Shown piece by piece: positions 1 to 8,505 of a DNA stretch of 64,000 nt. The stretch covers positions 186,001 through 250,000 of the forward strand of contig NZ_JAHFZZ010000007.1 of assembly GCF_018603905.1 (NCBI RefSeq), given 5' to 3'. How positions within the stretch are numbered: the stretch's first letter is position 1; each line of letters opens with the position of its first letter. The translations under genes and the position numbers were made by a program. The notes under the pieces were generated by a model. It was not told where the DNA came from. It made no database searches and saw only the letters and a list, made by a program, of their open reading frames with translations. This stretch comes from Nonomuraea sp. NEAU-A123. GTDB taxonomy: Bacteria > Actinomycetota > Actinomycetes > Streptosporangiales > Streptosporangiaceae.

Positions 1-84
1 TGCGGCTGGTCCTCCGCCAGCGCGTTCATCGACGCGTTCCGGCGGGCCCTGGGGTACACCCCGGGCCGCGCCTTTACATTGTAG
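1..84 (+). CDS. AraC-family regulator, C-terminal end (5' truncated)
   Basis: The window opens in frame 1 inside a coding region that ends at TAG 82-84. The 27 visible residues begin CGWSSASAFIDAFRRALG and continue with YTPG, which is the second helix-turn-helix and closing consensus of AraC/XylS regulators (G-F/W-x-x-x-S-x-F-x-x-x-F-x-x-x-x-G-x-x-P). The family binds DNA as a transcriptional regulator; target and ligand cannot be read from this fragment. It ends 20 bases before the ybaK start on the same strand. Confidence 0.75.
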   Translation, partial: CGWSSASAFIDAFRRALGYTPGRAFTL

Positions 85-104
85 ATTCGCTACAATGGCG
101 TCCT

Positions 105-599
105 GTGAGCAGAGCGAAAGCCCCAGGGGGCACCCCGGCCACGGTGGCGCTGGCGAAGGCCAAGGCGGAGTTCACCCTTCACCCGTACGAGCATGACGCC
201 AACGCGCAGGCCTATGGCGAGGAGGCGGCCGACGCGCTCGGCGTGCCGCACGAGCGGATCTTCAAGACGCTGGTGGCCGAGGTCGAGGGCGGGCTCGCGG
301 TGGCGGTCGTGCCGGTGTCGGGCAAGCTCGACCTCAAGGCGCTGGCGGCGGCGCTCGGCGCCAAGAAGGCGGCCATGGCCGACGCGGCGAAGGTCGAGCG
401 CGTCACGGGTTACGTCGTCGGCGGCATCAGCCCGCTCGGCCAGCGCAAAAGGCTGCCGACCGTGGTCGACGCGTCGGCTCTGGAGTTCGGCACGATCTAC
501 TTCTCCGCGGGCAAGCGGGGGCTGCAGATCGAGACCGCGCCGGCCAACCTGATCTCGCTGACCGGTGCCGTCACCGCCGCTATCGGAAGCCCCAGTTGA
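105..599 (+). CDS. ybaK: YbaK/EbsC-type Cys-tRNA(Pro) deacylase
   Basis: A 164-residue protein of the YbaK/ProX editing-domain family, which hydrolyses mischarged Cys-tRNA(Pro) in trans in the cytoplasm. The family pattern is visible: HPYEHD near residue 26, the stretch VPHERIFKTLV with the conserved Lys, VVPVSGKLDLKALA, and GYVVGGISPLG in the second half. Length is normal for the family. The start is GTG 105. The 3' end overlaps the convergent penicillin-binding protein gene by 20 bases. Function is by family; no substrate evidence is in the sequence. Confidence 0.9.
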   Translation: MSRAKAPGGTPATVALAKAKAEFTLHPYEHDANAQAYGEEAADALGVPHERIFKTLVAEVEGGLAVAVVPVSGKLDLKALAAALGAKKAAMADAAKVERVTGYVVGGISPLGQRKRLPTVVDASALEFGTIYFSAGKRGLQIETAPANLISLTGAVTAAIGSPS

Positions 600-2838
600 G
601 CCTGTGACGTCGATGGCGCTGTCCCGGGACGTCACGGCGATGCCGTGGTTCCAGGAAGTCGCGGCGACGCCACCGTGGTCCTCCGAACGTGAAGCGCTGA
701 CGGTGGGCGATCGTCCGGTGCTTGCGGTTCTCCTCCTCGCGGCGCTCCGCCTCCAGAGCCTCCTTCAGGCCCGGCGTGAACCCGCCACCGAAGCGGGACA
801 TGTCAGGACCGGGGAAACCCGACGGACGGGTCCGCCGCAGAGCCGCCCGCATCGAGTCGATCCAGATCGGGCCCGGTAGCGACGCGCCCTGCACGGCCCC
901 GTAGTAGTCGTCGCCGATCTCGATGTCCCGCAGGGGGTAGCGGTAGGCGCCCCTGATGTCGCCGACGCTGACCGCCGCCGCCAGATCCGGGGTGTAACCG
1001 GCGAACCACGCCGAGGTGTAACCGTTGTTCGTGCCCGTCTTGCCCGCCGCGGGGCGGTCGAGGCTCTGCCCGCGCATGGTGCCCTGGGTGAAGACGCCGC
1101 TCAGCACCCAGTTGACCGCGTCGGCCACCTCCCGCTCGATGGCCTGCTCGCAGGCGGGCGGCACCTGGGTGCGTTCGCCGGCCCGGCCGGTGATCTCCAC
1201 GATCGCCAGCGGCCGGCAGTACCTCCCCCTGGCCGCGAACGCCGCGAACCCCGCCGCCACCGTCACCGGGTCCATCTCGTTCACCCCGAGCGTGAACGTG
1301 GGCACCTCGCGCAGCGGCGTCCCGTCGGCTCGGGAGATGCCCAGCGCCTTGGCGGTCTTGACCACGTTGCACAGGCCGACCTTGCGCTCCAGCATCATGT
1401 AGAAGATGTTGACCGACTTCCAGGTGCCGGTCTCCAGGCTGTGCGGGCCGCCGGTGCCCTCACCGCTGGCGTTGTAGACGGTCGTGCGCGGGTCGTTGAC
1501 GCGCCTGCCCTGGCAGTCGCGATAGCCCTGATCGGGCGTCAACTGCCCGGGAGTCTGGAACCCGTCGCCGAACCGCCACCCCTGCCGCAACGCCGTGGCC
1601 AGGGTGAACACCTTGAACGTGGAGCCCGCCTGGAACCCCTGCCCGCCACCGTGCAGCACGTCGGCCGCCAGGTTGAACGTGGTCCTGGCCCCGTTCTTCC
1701 GGTTGCCCGGGTTGCGGCCGAAGCGCTTGCTGGCCGTCATCGCCGTGATCCGCCCGGTGCCCGGCTCGACCATGGCCTCGGCGGCCACCTCGGTGTCCTC
1801 GGGCCGTACCCGCTGCTGGATGGCCTGCTCGGCGGCCCGCTGCGCCAGCGGGTCGAGGCTCGTACGGATCACCAGCCCGCCCCTGCTCATCCTGGCCTGC
1901 CGCTTGGCCGCGGTGTTGCCGAACGCCGGGTTGGTCAGCAGCTCCCGCTGAACGTAATAGCAGTAGTACGGGTAGGCGCTCTGCGCGCAGCCGCCCGGCT
2001 CCGGCCGCAGCCGCAGGCCGAGCCCGGTCCGCTGGGCCGCGGTCGCCTCCTGCCGGGTGATCAGGCCCACCTCGGCCATCCGGTCCAGCACGATGTCGCG
2101 CCGCTGCCGCAGCCGGGCCTGCTGCCTGTCGCCCAGCGAGGGATCGGTCGAGTACGGCACGCGGACGGCCCCCGCCAGCGTGGCCGCCTGGGTCAGGGTG
2201 AGGCGAGCGGCCGTGGTCGAGAAGAACCGCCTGGCGGCCGCCTCGACACCGTGGGCGCCGGCACCGAAGTACGCGATGTTCAGATATTTCTCAAGAATCT
2301 CGTCCTTGCGGTACTTCTCCTCCATCGCCAGCGCGTACCGCAGCTCAGTGATCTTCCTGCTCAGGTTGGGCGCGCGGGCCCGGTCGCGCTCGGCGTCGGT
2401 TCGGGCGCCCTCCACCAGGATGTTCTTCACCAACTGCTGGGTGAGGGACGAGCCGCCCTGCTTGATGCCGCCCGCCTGCGTGTTGGTGAGCAGCGCCCGG
2501 ATCGTGCCCTTGACGTCGAGGCCGCCGTGCTCGTAGAACCGGGCGTCCTCGATGGCCACGATCGCCTGGCGCATCACGGGCGCCACCTGGTCGAGCCGGA
2601 TCGTCGTCCGGTTGGCCTCGTAGAACTGGGCGAACTGCTTGCCGTTCCGGTCGAGGAGCCTGGTCACCTGGGAGAGCGGCTCCTCACGAGGCGCGGGCGG
2701 CAGGTCGACGAACGTCAAGGCGACGTTCTTGGCGGACAGGCCCGCCCCGGTCACCACCGGCGCGGCCAGCGCCGCCGCCAGGAAGCCACCGATCGCCCCG
2801 GCCACGGCGAGCACGCCGACGGATCTGAGCACAGTCAC
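580..2838 (-). CDS. bifunctional class A penicillin-binding protein
   Basis: A 752-residue peptidoglycan synthase with an N-terminal signal anchor (residues 5-30), a GT51 glycosyltransferase domain and a transpeptidase domain. Glycosyltransferase marks: EDARFYEHGG with catalytic Glu97, and QGGSSLTQQLVKN at 128-140. Transpeptidase motifs: STFK (Ser406-Lys409), SVN (475-477) and KTG (600-602). It polymerises lipid II and cross-links the glycan outside the membrane. No PASTA domain is seen; the Arg-rich end from about residue 705 is unlike the rest of the protein. The start is GTG, 51 bases after the upstream murA-like gene, so both are probably co-transcribed. The 3' end overlaps ybaK convergently. 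Confidence 0.93.
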   Translation of the reverse strand: MTVLRSVGVLAVAGAIGGFLAAALAAPVVTGAGLSAKNVALTFVDLPPAPREEPLSQVTRLLDRNGKQFAQFYEANRTTIRLDQVAPVMRQAIVAIEDARFYEHGGLDVKGTIRALLTNTQAGGIKQGGSSLTQQLVKNILVEGARTDAERDRARAPNLSRKITELRYALAMEEKYRKDEILEKYLNIAYFGAGAHGVEAAARRFFSTTAARLTLTQAATLAGAVRVPYSTDPSLGDRQQARLRQRRDIVLDRMAEVGLITRQEATAAQRTGLGLRLRPEPGGCAQSAYPYYCYYVQRELLTNPAFGNTAAKRQARMSRGGLVIRTSLDPLAQRAAEQAIQQRVRPEDTEVAAEAMVEPGTGRITAMTASKRFGRNPGNRKNGARTTFNLAADVLHGGGQGFQAGSTFKVFTLATALRQGWRFGDGFQTPGQLTPDQGYRDCQGRRVNDPRTTVYNASGEGTGGPHSLETGTWKSVNIFYMMLERKVGLCNVVKTAKALGISRADGTPLREVPTFTLGVNEMDPVTVAAGFAAFAARGRYCRPLAIVEITGRAGERTQVPPACEQAIEREVADAVNWVLSGVFTQGTMRGQSLDRPAAGKTGTNNGYTSAWFAGYTPDLAAAVSVGDIRGAYRYPLRDIEIGDDYYGAVQGASLPGPIWIDSMRAALRRTRPSGFPGPDMSRFGGGFTPGLKEALEAERREEENRKHRTIAHRQRFTFGGPRWRRRDFLEPRHRRDVPGQRHRRHRLNWGFR

Positions 2839-2889
2839 TCAGATGATCTGCGGCCCGGGGAACACCGGCAAACACCGGCTTCCCCGTCT

Positions 2890-4200
2890 TTACTGTTGTC
2901 TGCGGATATTCAGACCAAGTGACGCGAACTGCTCGAACGGCTGGTGATAGCCGCGCTCGATGTGGTTGACGCCGCGCAGCGTCGAGGTGCCGTCGGCCAC
3001 CGCGGCGGCCAGCACGGCCGAGAACCCGGCCCGGATGTCGGGCAGCGTCACGTCCGCGCCCCGCAGCTGCGACACGCCCCGCACGACGGCCGAGTGCCTG
3101 GCGTTGGTGTCGTGGTAGCGGCAGGCCGGGCCGCCCAGGCACTGGTCGAACACCTCGATCTCGCAGCCCATCTTCTGCAGCGCCGGGACGTACACCAGGC
3201 GGTTCTCGAAGACGGTCTCGTGCAGCACCGACATGCCCTGGCTCTGCGTGAACAGCACCATGAGCGGCGTCTGCCAGTCGGTCATGAACCCGGGGTGCGT
3301 GTCGGTCTGCACGGCCGCGGCGCGCAGCCCCTCGGGCGGCGCCGTGGCGCACAGGTACTCGTCGTTGATGGCGAACTGGGCGCCCATCCTGGCCAGCGTG
3401 GTGATCGCGGTGACCAGCCGGTCCTGCGGGCAGCCGTGCACGCGCACCTCGCCGCCGGTGATCAGGCCCGCGGCGAGGTACGAGAACGCCTCGATGCGGT
3501 CGCCCGCCAGCCAGATGGAGGCTCCGTGCAGCCGCTCGACGCCCTCGATGACGATCCTGCGGTCGGGCGAGAGCTCGATCCTGGCGCCCATCCGCTGCAG
3601 GAACAGCGCCAGCTCCACGACCTCGGGCTCCATCGCCGCGTTCTTCAGCACGGTCTTGCCCTCGGCCAGCACGGCGGACATGAGGATCGTCTCGGTCGCG
3701 CCGACGCTCGGATACGGCAGCTCCAGCCGGGTCCCGTTCAGGCGCTTGGCCTTGGCGAAGATCCCGGTGTCGCCCACCTCGACCTCGGCGCCCATCGCGC
3801 GCAGCGCCTCGACGTGGAAGTTCACCGGCCGCCGGCCGATGGGGTCGCCGCCGACCAGCGGCACGAACGCCTCCCCCGCCAGGTGCAGCAGCGGGCCCAG
3901 CATGAGGATGGGGATGCGGTTGAGCCCGGTGAAGGCGTCGGGCACCCGCGGTCTGATCTCCGGGCCCTGCCCGATGCGGATCTCCGACGGGGTGATCTCC
4001 ACGTTGATGCCCAGCGCGTCGAGCATCGCCGCGGTGATGCCGACCTCTCCGACCTCGGGAACGTTGTGGATGATGCTCTCCCCGGTGCCCAGCATGGCCG
4101 CGACCATGTGCTTGGACACGGCGTTCTTGGAGCCGCGTACTTCGACGTCACCCCTGAGGGGGCCGGAGGGTTCGATCAGCCAGACCTTGTCTTCAATCAC
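2890..4200 (-). CDS. murA: UDP-N-acetylglucosamine 1-carboxyvinyltransferase (MurA), Cys-to-Asp active site
   Basis: A 436-residue EPSP-synthase-fold enzyme that transfers enolpyruvate from PEP to UDP-GlcNAc, the first committed step of peptidoglycan synthesis. Family marks: GSKNA near residue 23 (the Lys-Asn pair), PGFMTD with the catalytic Asp region, and VFENR. The loop that in E. coli reads PGGCTIGARPV reads VGGDPIGRRPV here, so Asp119 sits where Cys115 is expected. In known MurA proteins, Asp there (as in Mycobacterium tuberculosis) gives fosfomycin insensitivity. GTG start; directly followed by a class A PBP gene, which supports a wall-synthesis role. Actinobacteria often have two murA paralogues, so this may not be the only one. 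Confidence 0.9.
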   Translation of the reverse strand: MIEDKVWLIEPSGPLRGDVEVRGSKNAVSKHMVAAMLGTGESIIHNVPEVGEVGITAAMLDALGINVEITPSEIRIGQGPEIRPRVPDAFTGLNRIPILMLGPLLHLAGEAFVPLVGGDPIGRRPVNFHVEALRAMGAEVEVGDTGIFAKAKRLNGTRLELPYPSVGATETILMSAVLAEGKTVLKNAAMEPEVVELALFLQRMGARIELSPDRRIVIEGVERLHGASIWLAGDRIEAFSYLAAGLITGGEVRVHGCPQDRLVTAITTLARMGAQFAINDEYLCATAPPEGLRAAAVQTDTHPGFMTDWQTPLMVLFTQSQGMSVLHETVFENRLVYVPALQKMGCEIEVFDQCLGGPACRYHDTNARHSAVVRGVSQLRGADVTLPDIRAGFSAVLAAAVADGTSTLRGVNHIERGYHQPFEQFASLGLNIRRQQ

Positions 4201-4263
4201 GACGTGAGCCTAGCCGGGAGATACGATCGATCCCATTAAGACGTGAATGTGAGGGGGAGCTGC

Positions 4264-4773
4264 GTGGCGAGGCATGTGCGCGCATTTGCGGTTACTGTCC
4301 TCACGCTCGCCGCCCTGGCCGTACTGGCCGGGTTGCTGTGGTCACACCTGTCTCCCCGCGCGCCGTACCAGGTCACGGCGGACGGGCCGATGCTGGCGGA
4401 CCCGTCCACACAGGCGCTGATCAGCGCTGACGGATGGTACGCGGTGATCACCGGCGGGCTCGGGCTGGCCTGTGGCGCGCTCGCGTGGTTCCTCGGCCGG
4501 CGGCACCAGCTCGCCGTGCTGCTGGGGCTCGGCGCCGGCGGGGTGCTGGCGGCGTTCCTCACGCTCTGGGTGGGGTCGACGTTCACGTTCGGGGTGGTGG
4601 TCGTGGAGGCGGCGGCCGCGCCCGGGGTGAAGATCGTTCCCGGGTCGCTGACGCTGACGGCCACGGGGGTGATCGTGGCCTGGCCGCTGGTCGCGGTGGC
4701 CTTCTTCGGGCTGATGGAGGGCATGCACGGGTATCGCGAGTCGCCGCTGCGCAAGCCGTACGGACTCGACTGA
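4264..4773 (+). CDS. small integral membrane protein, DUF2567-like
   Basis: A 169-residue protein with about four hydrophobic segments: a leading one (AVTVLTLAALAVLAGLLW), two around the central GRRHQLAVLLGLG stretch, and one near the end (LVAVAFFGLMEG). The loop after the first segment contains ADGPMLADPSTQALISADGWY, which resembles actinobacterial DUF2567 proteins; that assignment is from memory of the pattern. The GTG start at 4264 is preferred because a strong GAGGGGGAG ribosome site lies five bases upstream. Divergent from murA. Function unknown. Confidence 0.7.
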   Translation: MARHVRAFAVTVLTLAALAVLAGLLWSHLSPRAPYQVTADGPMLADPSTQALISADGWYAVITGGLGLACGALAWFLGRRHQLAVLLGLGAGGVLAAFLTLWVGSTFTFGVVVVEAAAAPGVKIVPGSLTLTATGVIVAWPLVAVAFFGLMEGMHGYRESPLRKPYGLD

Positions 4774-4792
4774 CGCGGTTCACCGTCAGCGC

Positions 4793-6178
4793 TCAGAGGG
4801 GCGGGCGGCGCTGGCCGTGTTCGGTGGCCTGCTCGAAGGCGCGGGCCGCGCGCAGCACCATGGCGTCGGCGAACGGCCGGCCGATGATCTGCACACCGAC
4901 CGGCAGCCCCGACGGCGTGAACCCGGCGGGGACGGACGCGGCGGGCGCGTGCAGGACGCTGATCCAGTAGGCGGACCGCATCCATGCCAGGTAGTCGGGC
5001 AGCAGCACCCCGTTGATCTCACTCACGTAGGGGTCCTCGACGGGGAACGGCGGCACCTGGCTGACGGGCGCGATCAGCACGTCGTAGGTGTCGAAGAAGG
5101 CCGCCATCCGGTGGTAGAGGCCGCTGCGCAACCGTTCGGCCCTGGCCAGGTCGGCGCCGGTGACCTGGCGGCCCTGCTCGACGTTCCAGCGGGTGTTGGC
5201 GCCCAGCCCGTCGAGCTCGCCGAAGGCCAGCGCGTAGTACCACGCCCGGTAGACGCGGAAGGCGTCGTCGGCGTCGGACAGGTCCAGTTCGACCTGCTCG
5301 ACGCGCGCGCCGAGCCGCTCGAACACACCGGGCGCGGTCGCTGTGACCGCCGCCGTCTCGGGGTCCACCGGCAGCCCGCCCAGGTCAGGGCTCCAGGCCA
5401 CGCGCAGCCCCGCGACGCCACGCTCGTCGGGGGTGAAGTCCTCGGTGATCGAGTACGGCGACCGAGCGTCGAATCCCGAAACAACCGACATCATCAGCGT
5501 CAGGTCGTCGACCGTCCTGGCCATCGGCCCCTGAACGGACAGCGTGTACCAGGCCGCCTGCTCCGACAGGGCGGGCACCCGGCCCGGCGTCGGCCGCAGC
5601 CCCACCACGTTGCAGAACGAGGCCGGGTTGCGCAGCGACCCGCCCATGTCGGATCCGCCGGCCAGCGGCACCATCCCGGACGCCAGCGCCGCCGCCGCCC
5701 CGCCGCTGCTGCCTCCGGCGGACCTGGTCAGGTCGTAGGGGTTACGGGTGGCCCCGAACACCTCGTTGACGGTGTGGGAGCCGGTGCCGAACTCCGGCGT
5801 GTTGGTCTTGCCCACCAGGATCGCCCCGGCCGCCCGGAGCCGCTCCACGATCACGTCGTCCTTGTCGGGAACGTGGTCGGCGTAGAGCGGCGAGCCGTAG
5901 GTGGTGCGGATGCCCTTGGTGTCGACGAGGTCCTTGTGCGCCACCGGCACCCCGTGGAGCGGCCCCGTCGCCTCGCCGGCGTCGGCCGCCCCGGCCGCCT
6001 CGAGCGCCTGCTCGGCGACCAGCGTCACGATGGCGTTGACCTGAGGGTTGACCTGCTCGATGCGGTCGAGGTGGGCCTGGAGCAGCTCGACGGCGCTCAC
6101 CTGGCGGGTCTTGACCAGGTGGGCCATCTCGGTCGCGGTCAGGTAGTGCAGTGCGGTCACGTTCCGATTGTCGCTCAA
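4793..6178 (-). CDS. amidase signature family hydrolase
   Basis: A 461-residue amidase signature enzyme. The Ser-cisSer-Lys triad is visible as Lys82 (in HKDLVDTKG), the cis-Ser in GGSSGG (about 157) and the nucleophile Ser181 in GSDMGGSLRNP. The family hydrolyses amide bonds in many substrates, including GatA of the tRNA amidotransferase. There is no gatC or gatB beside it, and GatA usually has a longer recognisable C-terminus, so a stand-alone amidase of unknown substrate is more likely. No signal peptide, hence cytoplasmic. Its end is 19 bases from the convergent DUF2567-like gene. Confidence 0.88.
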   Translation of the reverse strand: MSDNRNVTALHYLTATEMAHLVKTRQVSAVELLQAHLDRIEQVNPQVNAIVTLVAEQALEAAGAADAGEATGPLHGVPVAHKDLVDTKGIRTTYGSPLYADHVPDKDDVIVERLRAAGAILVGKTNTPEFGTGSHTVNEVFGATRNPYDLTRSAGGSSGGAAAALASGMVPLAGGSDMGGSLRNPASFCNVVGLRPTPGRVPALSEQAAWYTLSVQGPMARTVDDLTLMMSVVSGFDARSPYSITEDFTPDERGVAGLRVAWSPDLGGLPVDPETAAVTATAPGVFERLGARVEQVELDLSDADDAFRVYRAWYYALAFGELDGLGANTRWNVEQGRQVTGADLARAERLRSGLYHRMAAFFDTYDVLIAPVSQVPPFPVEDPYVSEINGVLLPDYLAWMRSAYWISVLHAPAASVPAGFTPSGLPVGVQIIGRPFADAMVLRAARAFEQATEHGQRRPPL

Positions 6179-6314
6179 GCCCCCAGGCAGGCGGGACCGA
6201 GGAGCCGCTCGGGAATCGGGATCCTCACCCTCAGGGACGGGGCCGCGTCGATCACTCGTCGATTAGGCTTCCTGGCGGACTTGTCGCCACGTTGTCGCCG
6301 CTCGGGAGGCCGCG

Positions 6315-7373
6315 CTGAACGGGACGAGATGGAAGATCGTCCAGGTCGCCGCGGCCGCGCTCCTCGGCGCCGCGCTGGCCCTGGCGGGGGCTCCCCTGGG
6401 CCTCTACACGTCGCTGGCCTGCGCCACCATCGGCGCGGGCTGCCCCGCCGGGCCACCCCACGGCCGGCTCCCGGTCCTGACCCGCCTGACGCCGGTGCAG
6501 GCCGCGCAGAACGGCACGTACGTGGCGCTGGGCGACTCCTACTCCTCCGGCGAGGGCGTCTACGACCGCGCCGCGCGGCCGATCAACAGCGGCGCCGACC
6601 GCTGCCACCGCTCGCCGGGCTCCTACGTCCCGCTCGTCGCGGGCGCCCACCGGTTCGGCGGCGGCAGCGCCTTCTGGGCCTGCAGCGGCGCCACCACCGG
6701 CCAGCTCTTCTCCGGCCAGTACGGCCAGCAGCCGCAGATCGAGCGCGTGGGCGCCGCCGCCAGCCTGGTGACGCTCAGCATCGGCGGCAACGACGCCGGC
6801 TTCACCAGCGTGCTCACCGGCTGCATAGTCAAGCTGCCCTGGTCCTCGGCCTGCCTCGACCAGCAGTCCGAGGTGACCAAGCGGATCGCGGCGCTGCGGC
6901 CGAGCATGACGAAGGTGCTGCGGGAGCTCAGGAGCCGGGCCCCGAGCGCGCGCATCATCGTGCTCGGCTATCCCCGTCCGTTCCCCGCCGCGCCCCCGGA
7001 CGGGATCGACAACCTGACCGTCGAGGACCAGCTCTGGCTCAACGGCATGACGCGGCGGCTGAACGACGTCGTGGCGCGGGTGGCCGCGGAGTTCGACCGG
7101 GAGATCGTGGCGTTCGGAGGTGCGGGGAGCGTCGAGTACATCGATGCCTACGACGCGTTCGACGGGCATGAGACGGGGCGGCCCGACCCGTACCTGAACG
7201 GGCTGGCGCTGGACCTGGACGAGCTCGTCGTCAACAGCCGCAGCTTCCATCCGACCGGGGCGGGGTACCGGCGGTTCGCCGAGCTGATCAACGCGCGGAT
7301 CGCCGCCGGGCCGGGGCGGTCGATGAACAACTTCCGCCTGACGACCCCGAACCCCACCGACGGCCGCTTCTAG
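6315..7373 (+). CDS. secreted SGNH/GDSL-family lipase or esterase with CTG start
   Basis: SGNH hydrolase of the actinobacterial secreted lipase type: GDSYSSGEG (block I Ser), SIGGND (block III) and SFHPTGAGY (block V His). Reading in frame upstream of the first GTG (6495) gives a basic end plus hydrophobic segment (RWKIVQVAAAALLGAALAL), a signal sequence or anchor. No ATG, GTG or TTG lies between the upstream stop at 6264 and 6495 except CTG 6315, which has GGAGG at 6304-6308 in front of it. I therefore place the start at CTG 6315 (352 residues). Several Cys pairs suggest disulfides. Substrate unknown; likely acts on esters outside the cell. Confidence 0.85.
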   Translation: MNGTRWKIVQVAAAALLGAALALAGAPLGLYTSLACATIGAGCPAGPPHGRLPVLTRLTPVQAAQNGTYVALGDSYSSGEGVYDRAARPINSGADRCHRSPGSYVPLVAGAHRFGGGSAFWACSGATTGQLFSGQYGQQPQIERVGAAASLVTLSIGGNDAGFTSVLTGCIVKLPWSSACLDQQSEVTKRIAALRPSMTKVLRELRSRAPSARIIVLGYPRPFPAAPPDGIDNLTVEDQLWLNGMTRRLNDVVARVAAEFDREIVAFGGAGSVEYIDAYDAFDGHETGRPDPYLNGLALDLDELVVNSRSFHPTGAGYRRFAELINARIAAGPGRSMNNFRLTTPNPTDGRF

Positions 7374-7447
7374 CCGGTCGCTTCCACCGGCGGCGGGGGG
7401 CAGCGCAGCCCTGGTCAGCAACTCGGTGGCGGCGTTGGTCGGTGGCT

Positions 7448-8353
7448 CTAGTCGGTGGCCGATCCTTCCTCGGCAAGGCTCAGGCCCGCCTCGATGACGG
7501 CGTTCATGATCGGGGCCAGCCGGGCCTCACCCAGTGCGGGGGCGCGATTGGCCATCCGGGCGACGAGCGCGCGCTCACGCCCCATGTCGCGGCCCGCGAA
7601 GCCGCCGACCGGCTTGAGGGTCTGGACGATCCCGGCGAGCGCGGCGCGGCGTTCCAGCAACGTGGCCAGCGCCGCGTCCACCCGGTCGATCGCCTGCCTG
7701 CACTCGGGCAGCGTGGCGGGGGTCTCGGGACGGACCAGCGGACCGACGAGCGTGACCGCCTCCTCCGCCAGCCGTGCGCCCGCCTCACCGGCGGACCCGC
7801 GCTCATCGCTCCGGTGAGCCGAACCGCTCTCCGGCCCGTCCCCCGGAGGGCGGGACACGATCAGGCCGTCGGCGCCCGCCGCCACCACCGCCGCGGACAG
7901 CCCGACGTCCCCGCTCACGTCCGCCAGCACCGGCCGCCCCGACGCCGCCCGCGCGGCCCGCAGCAGCCCCAGGTCCAGCCGTCCCGTCTCGCACAGGATC
8001 ACCCGGTCGTCGCACTCCAGGGCGCAGTAGTCGGCCAGCCCGAGCCACTCCTCCAGCGTCGCCGACGCCCGGCGCTCCACCACCACCGGCAGCCCCAGCC
8101 CGGCCACGGCCCGCACCAGCGGGATGTCGCGCGTCCACGCCGATCCGATGACCACCCCGTCGGCCGCCCCGGCGATCGCCGGCAGATCGGCCGCCGAGCC
8201 CGGCTCGACCAGCGTCACCCCGTCCCGCGCGCGCCACATCTCGGCGGCCCCGCCCGGCCCGCGCAGGCTGATCCGGCTGATCACCACGGCCGGGCCGTCG
8301 CCCACCCGCAGCCCGCCCACGGCGACCACATGCCGTTCCAAGGTCGATGACAT
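7448..8353 (-). CDS. DAHP-synthase-like domain fused to AroQ chorismate mutase
   Basis: A 301-residue protein. Residues 1 to about 190 follow the type I-beta DAHP synthase barrel: VVIGSAWTRDIPLVRAV, then ERRASATLEEWLGLADY, DRVILCETG and VAAGADGLIVS. The usual GPCS and DPSH motifs are not present (SLRGPGG and DVSG stand there), so this half may be catalytically dead. The C-terminal 90 residues are an AroQ chorismate mutase (CRQAIDRVDAALATLLERR, then GRERALVARM), which converts chorismate to prephenate for Phe and Tyr. Start ATG 8353 is chosen because a leader ORF and terminator lie upstream. Control by attenuation is likely. Confidence 0.8.
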   Translation of the reverse strand: MSSTLERHVVAVGGLRVGDGPAVVISRISLRGPGGAAEMWRARDGVTLVEPGSAADLPAIAGAADGVVIGSAWTRDIPLVRAVAGLGLPVVVERRASATLEEWLGLADYCALECDDRVILCETGRLDLGLLRAARAASGRPVLADVSGDVGLSAAVVAAGADGLIVSRPPGDGPESGSAHRSDERGSAGEAGARLAEEAVTLVGPLVRPETPATLPECRQAIDRVDAALATLLERRAALAGIVQTLKPVGGFAGRDMGRERALVARMANRAPALGEARLAPIMNAVIEAGLSLAEEGSATD

Positions 8354-8399
8354 TTCGGCTCCCCACATCGGCCGGCTCCCCTGGAACCGGCGGGAAATC

Positions 8400-8430
8400 A
8401 AAAAAGGCAGAGACGACGGCGTCTCTGCCT
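8400..8430 (-). terminator. intrinsic terminator in the leader of the chorismate mutase gene (attenuator)
   Basis: On the minus strand, a perfect 11-bp stem (8420-8430 with 8405-8415, loop of four) is followed by six T residues. It lies 47 bases before the ATG of the fusion gene and after a short leader ORF, so it cannot terminate a gene body and must act as an attenuator. A strand in the leader ORF (8469-8478) can pair either with 8460-8466 or, with one G-U pair, with 8435-8444 next to the terminator. That gives alternative folds, as expected for ribosome-mediated attenuation. Confidence 0.85.
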
Positions 8431-8451
8431 GTTGCCGACTCCGGGTGGTCG

Positions 8452-8505
8452 CTAGCCGACCGGCTCTCCCGGAGCCGGCTCGGTAAACGCGTAGCGACAA
8501 GTCAT
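8452..8505 (-). CDS. 17-residue leader peptide of the chorismate mutase attenuator
   Basis: The ATG at 8505 opens a short frame encoding MTCRYAFTEPAPGEPVG, closed by TAG 22 bases before the terminator stem. It contains Tyr and Phe codons at positions 5 and 7, the end products of the downstream chorismate mutase. A TAGGGT hexamer (a -10-like element) ends six bases before the ATG, so the transcript may be leaderless. Position and terminator support a regulatory leader; the aromatic residues are single rather than a run, so which amino acid is sensed is inference. Confidence 0.6.
   Translation of the reverse strand: MTCRYAFTEPAPGEPVG

Noticed and set aside
4817..7171. Long open frame on the plus strand across the amidase and SGNH hydrolase genes
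   Set aside because: It is the GC-driven shadow of the minus-strand amidase and of an out-of-frame part of the hydrolase; the translation is Arg/Gly/Pro noise with no motif.
8448..8500. Extended N-terminus of the chorismate mutase fusion starting at 8500
   Set aside because: It would translate through the intrinsic terminator hairpin and shows no family similarity; ATG 8353 fits better.
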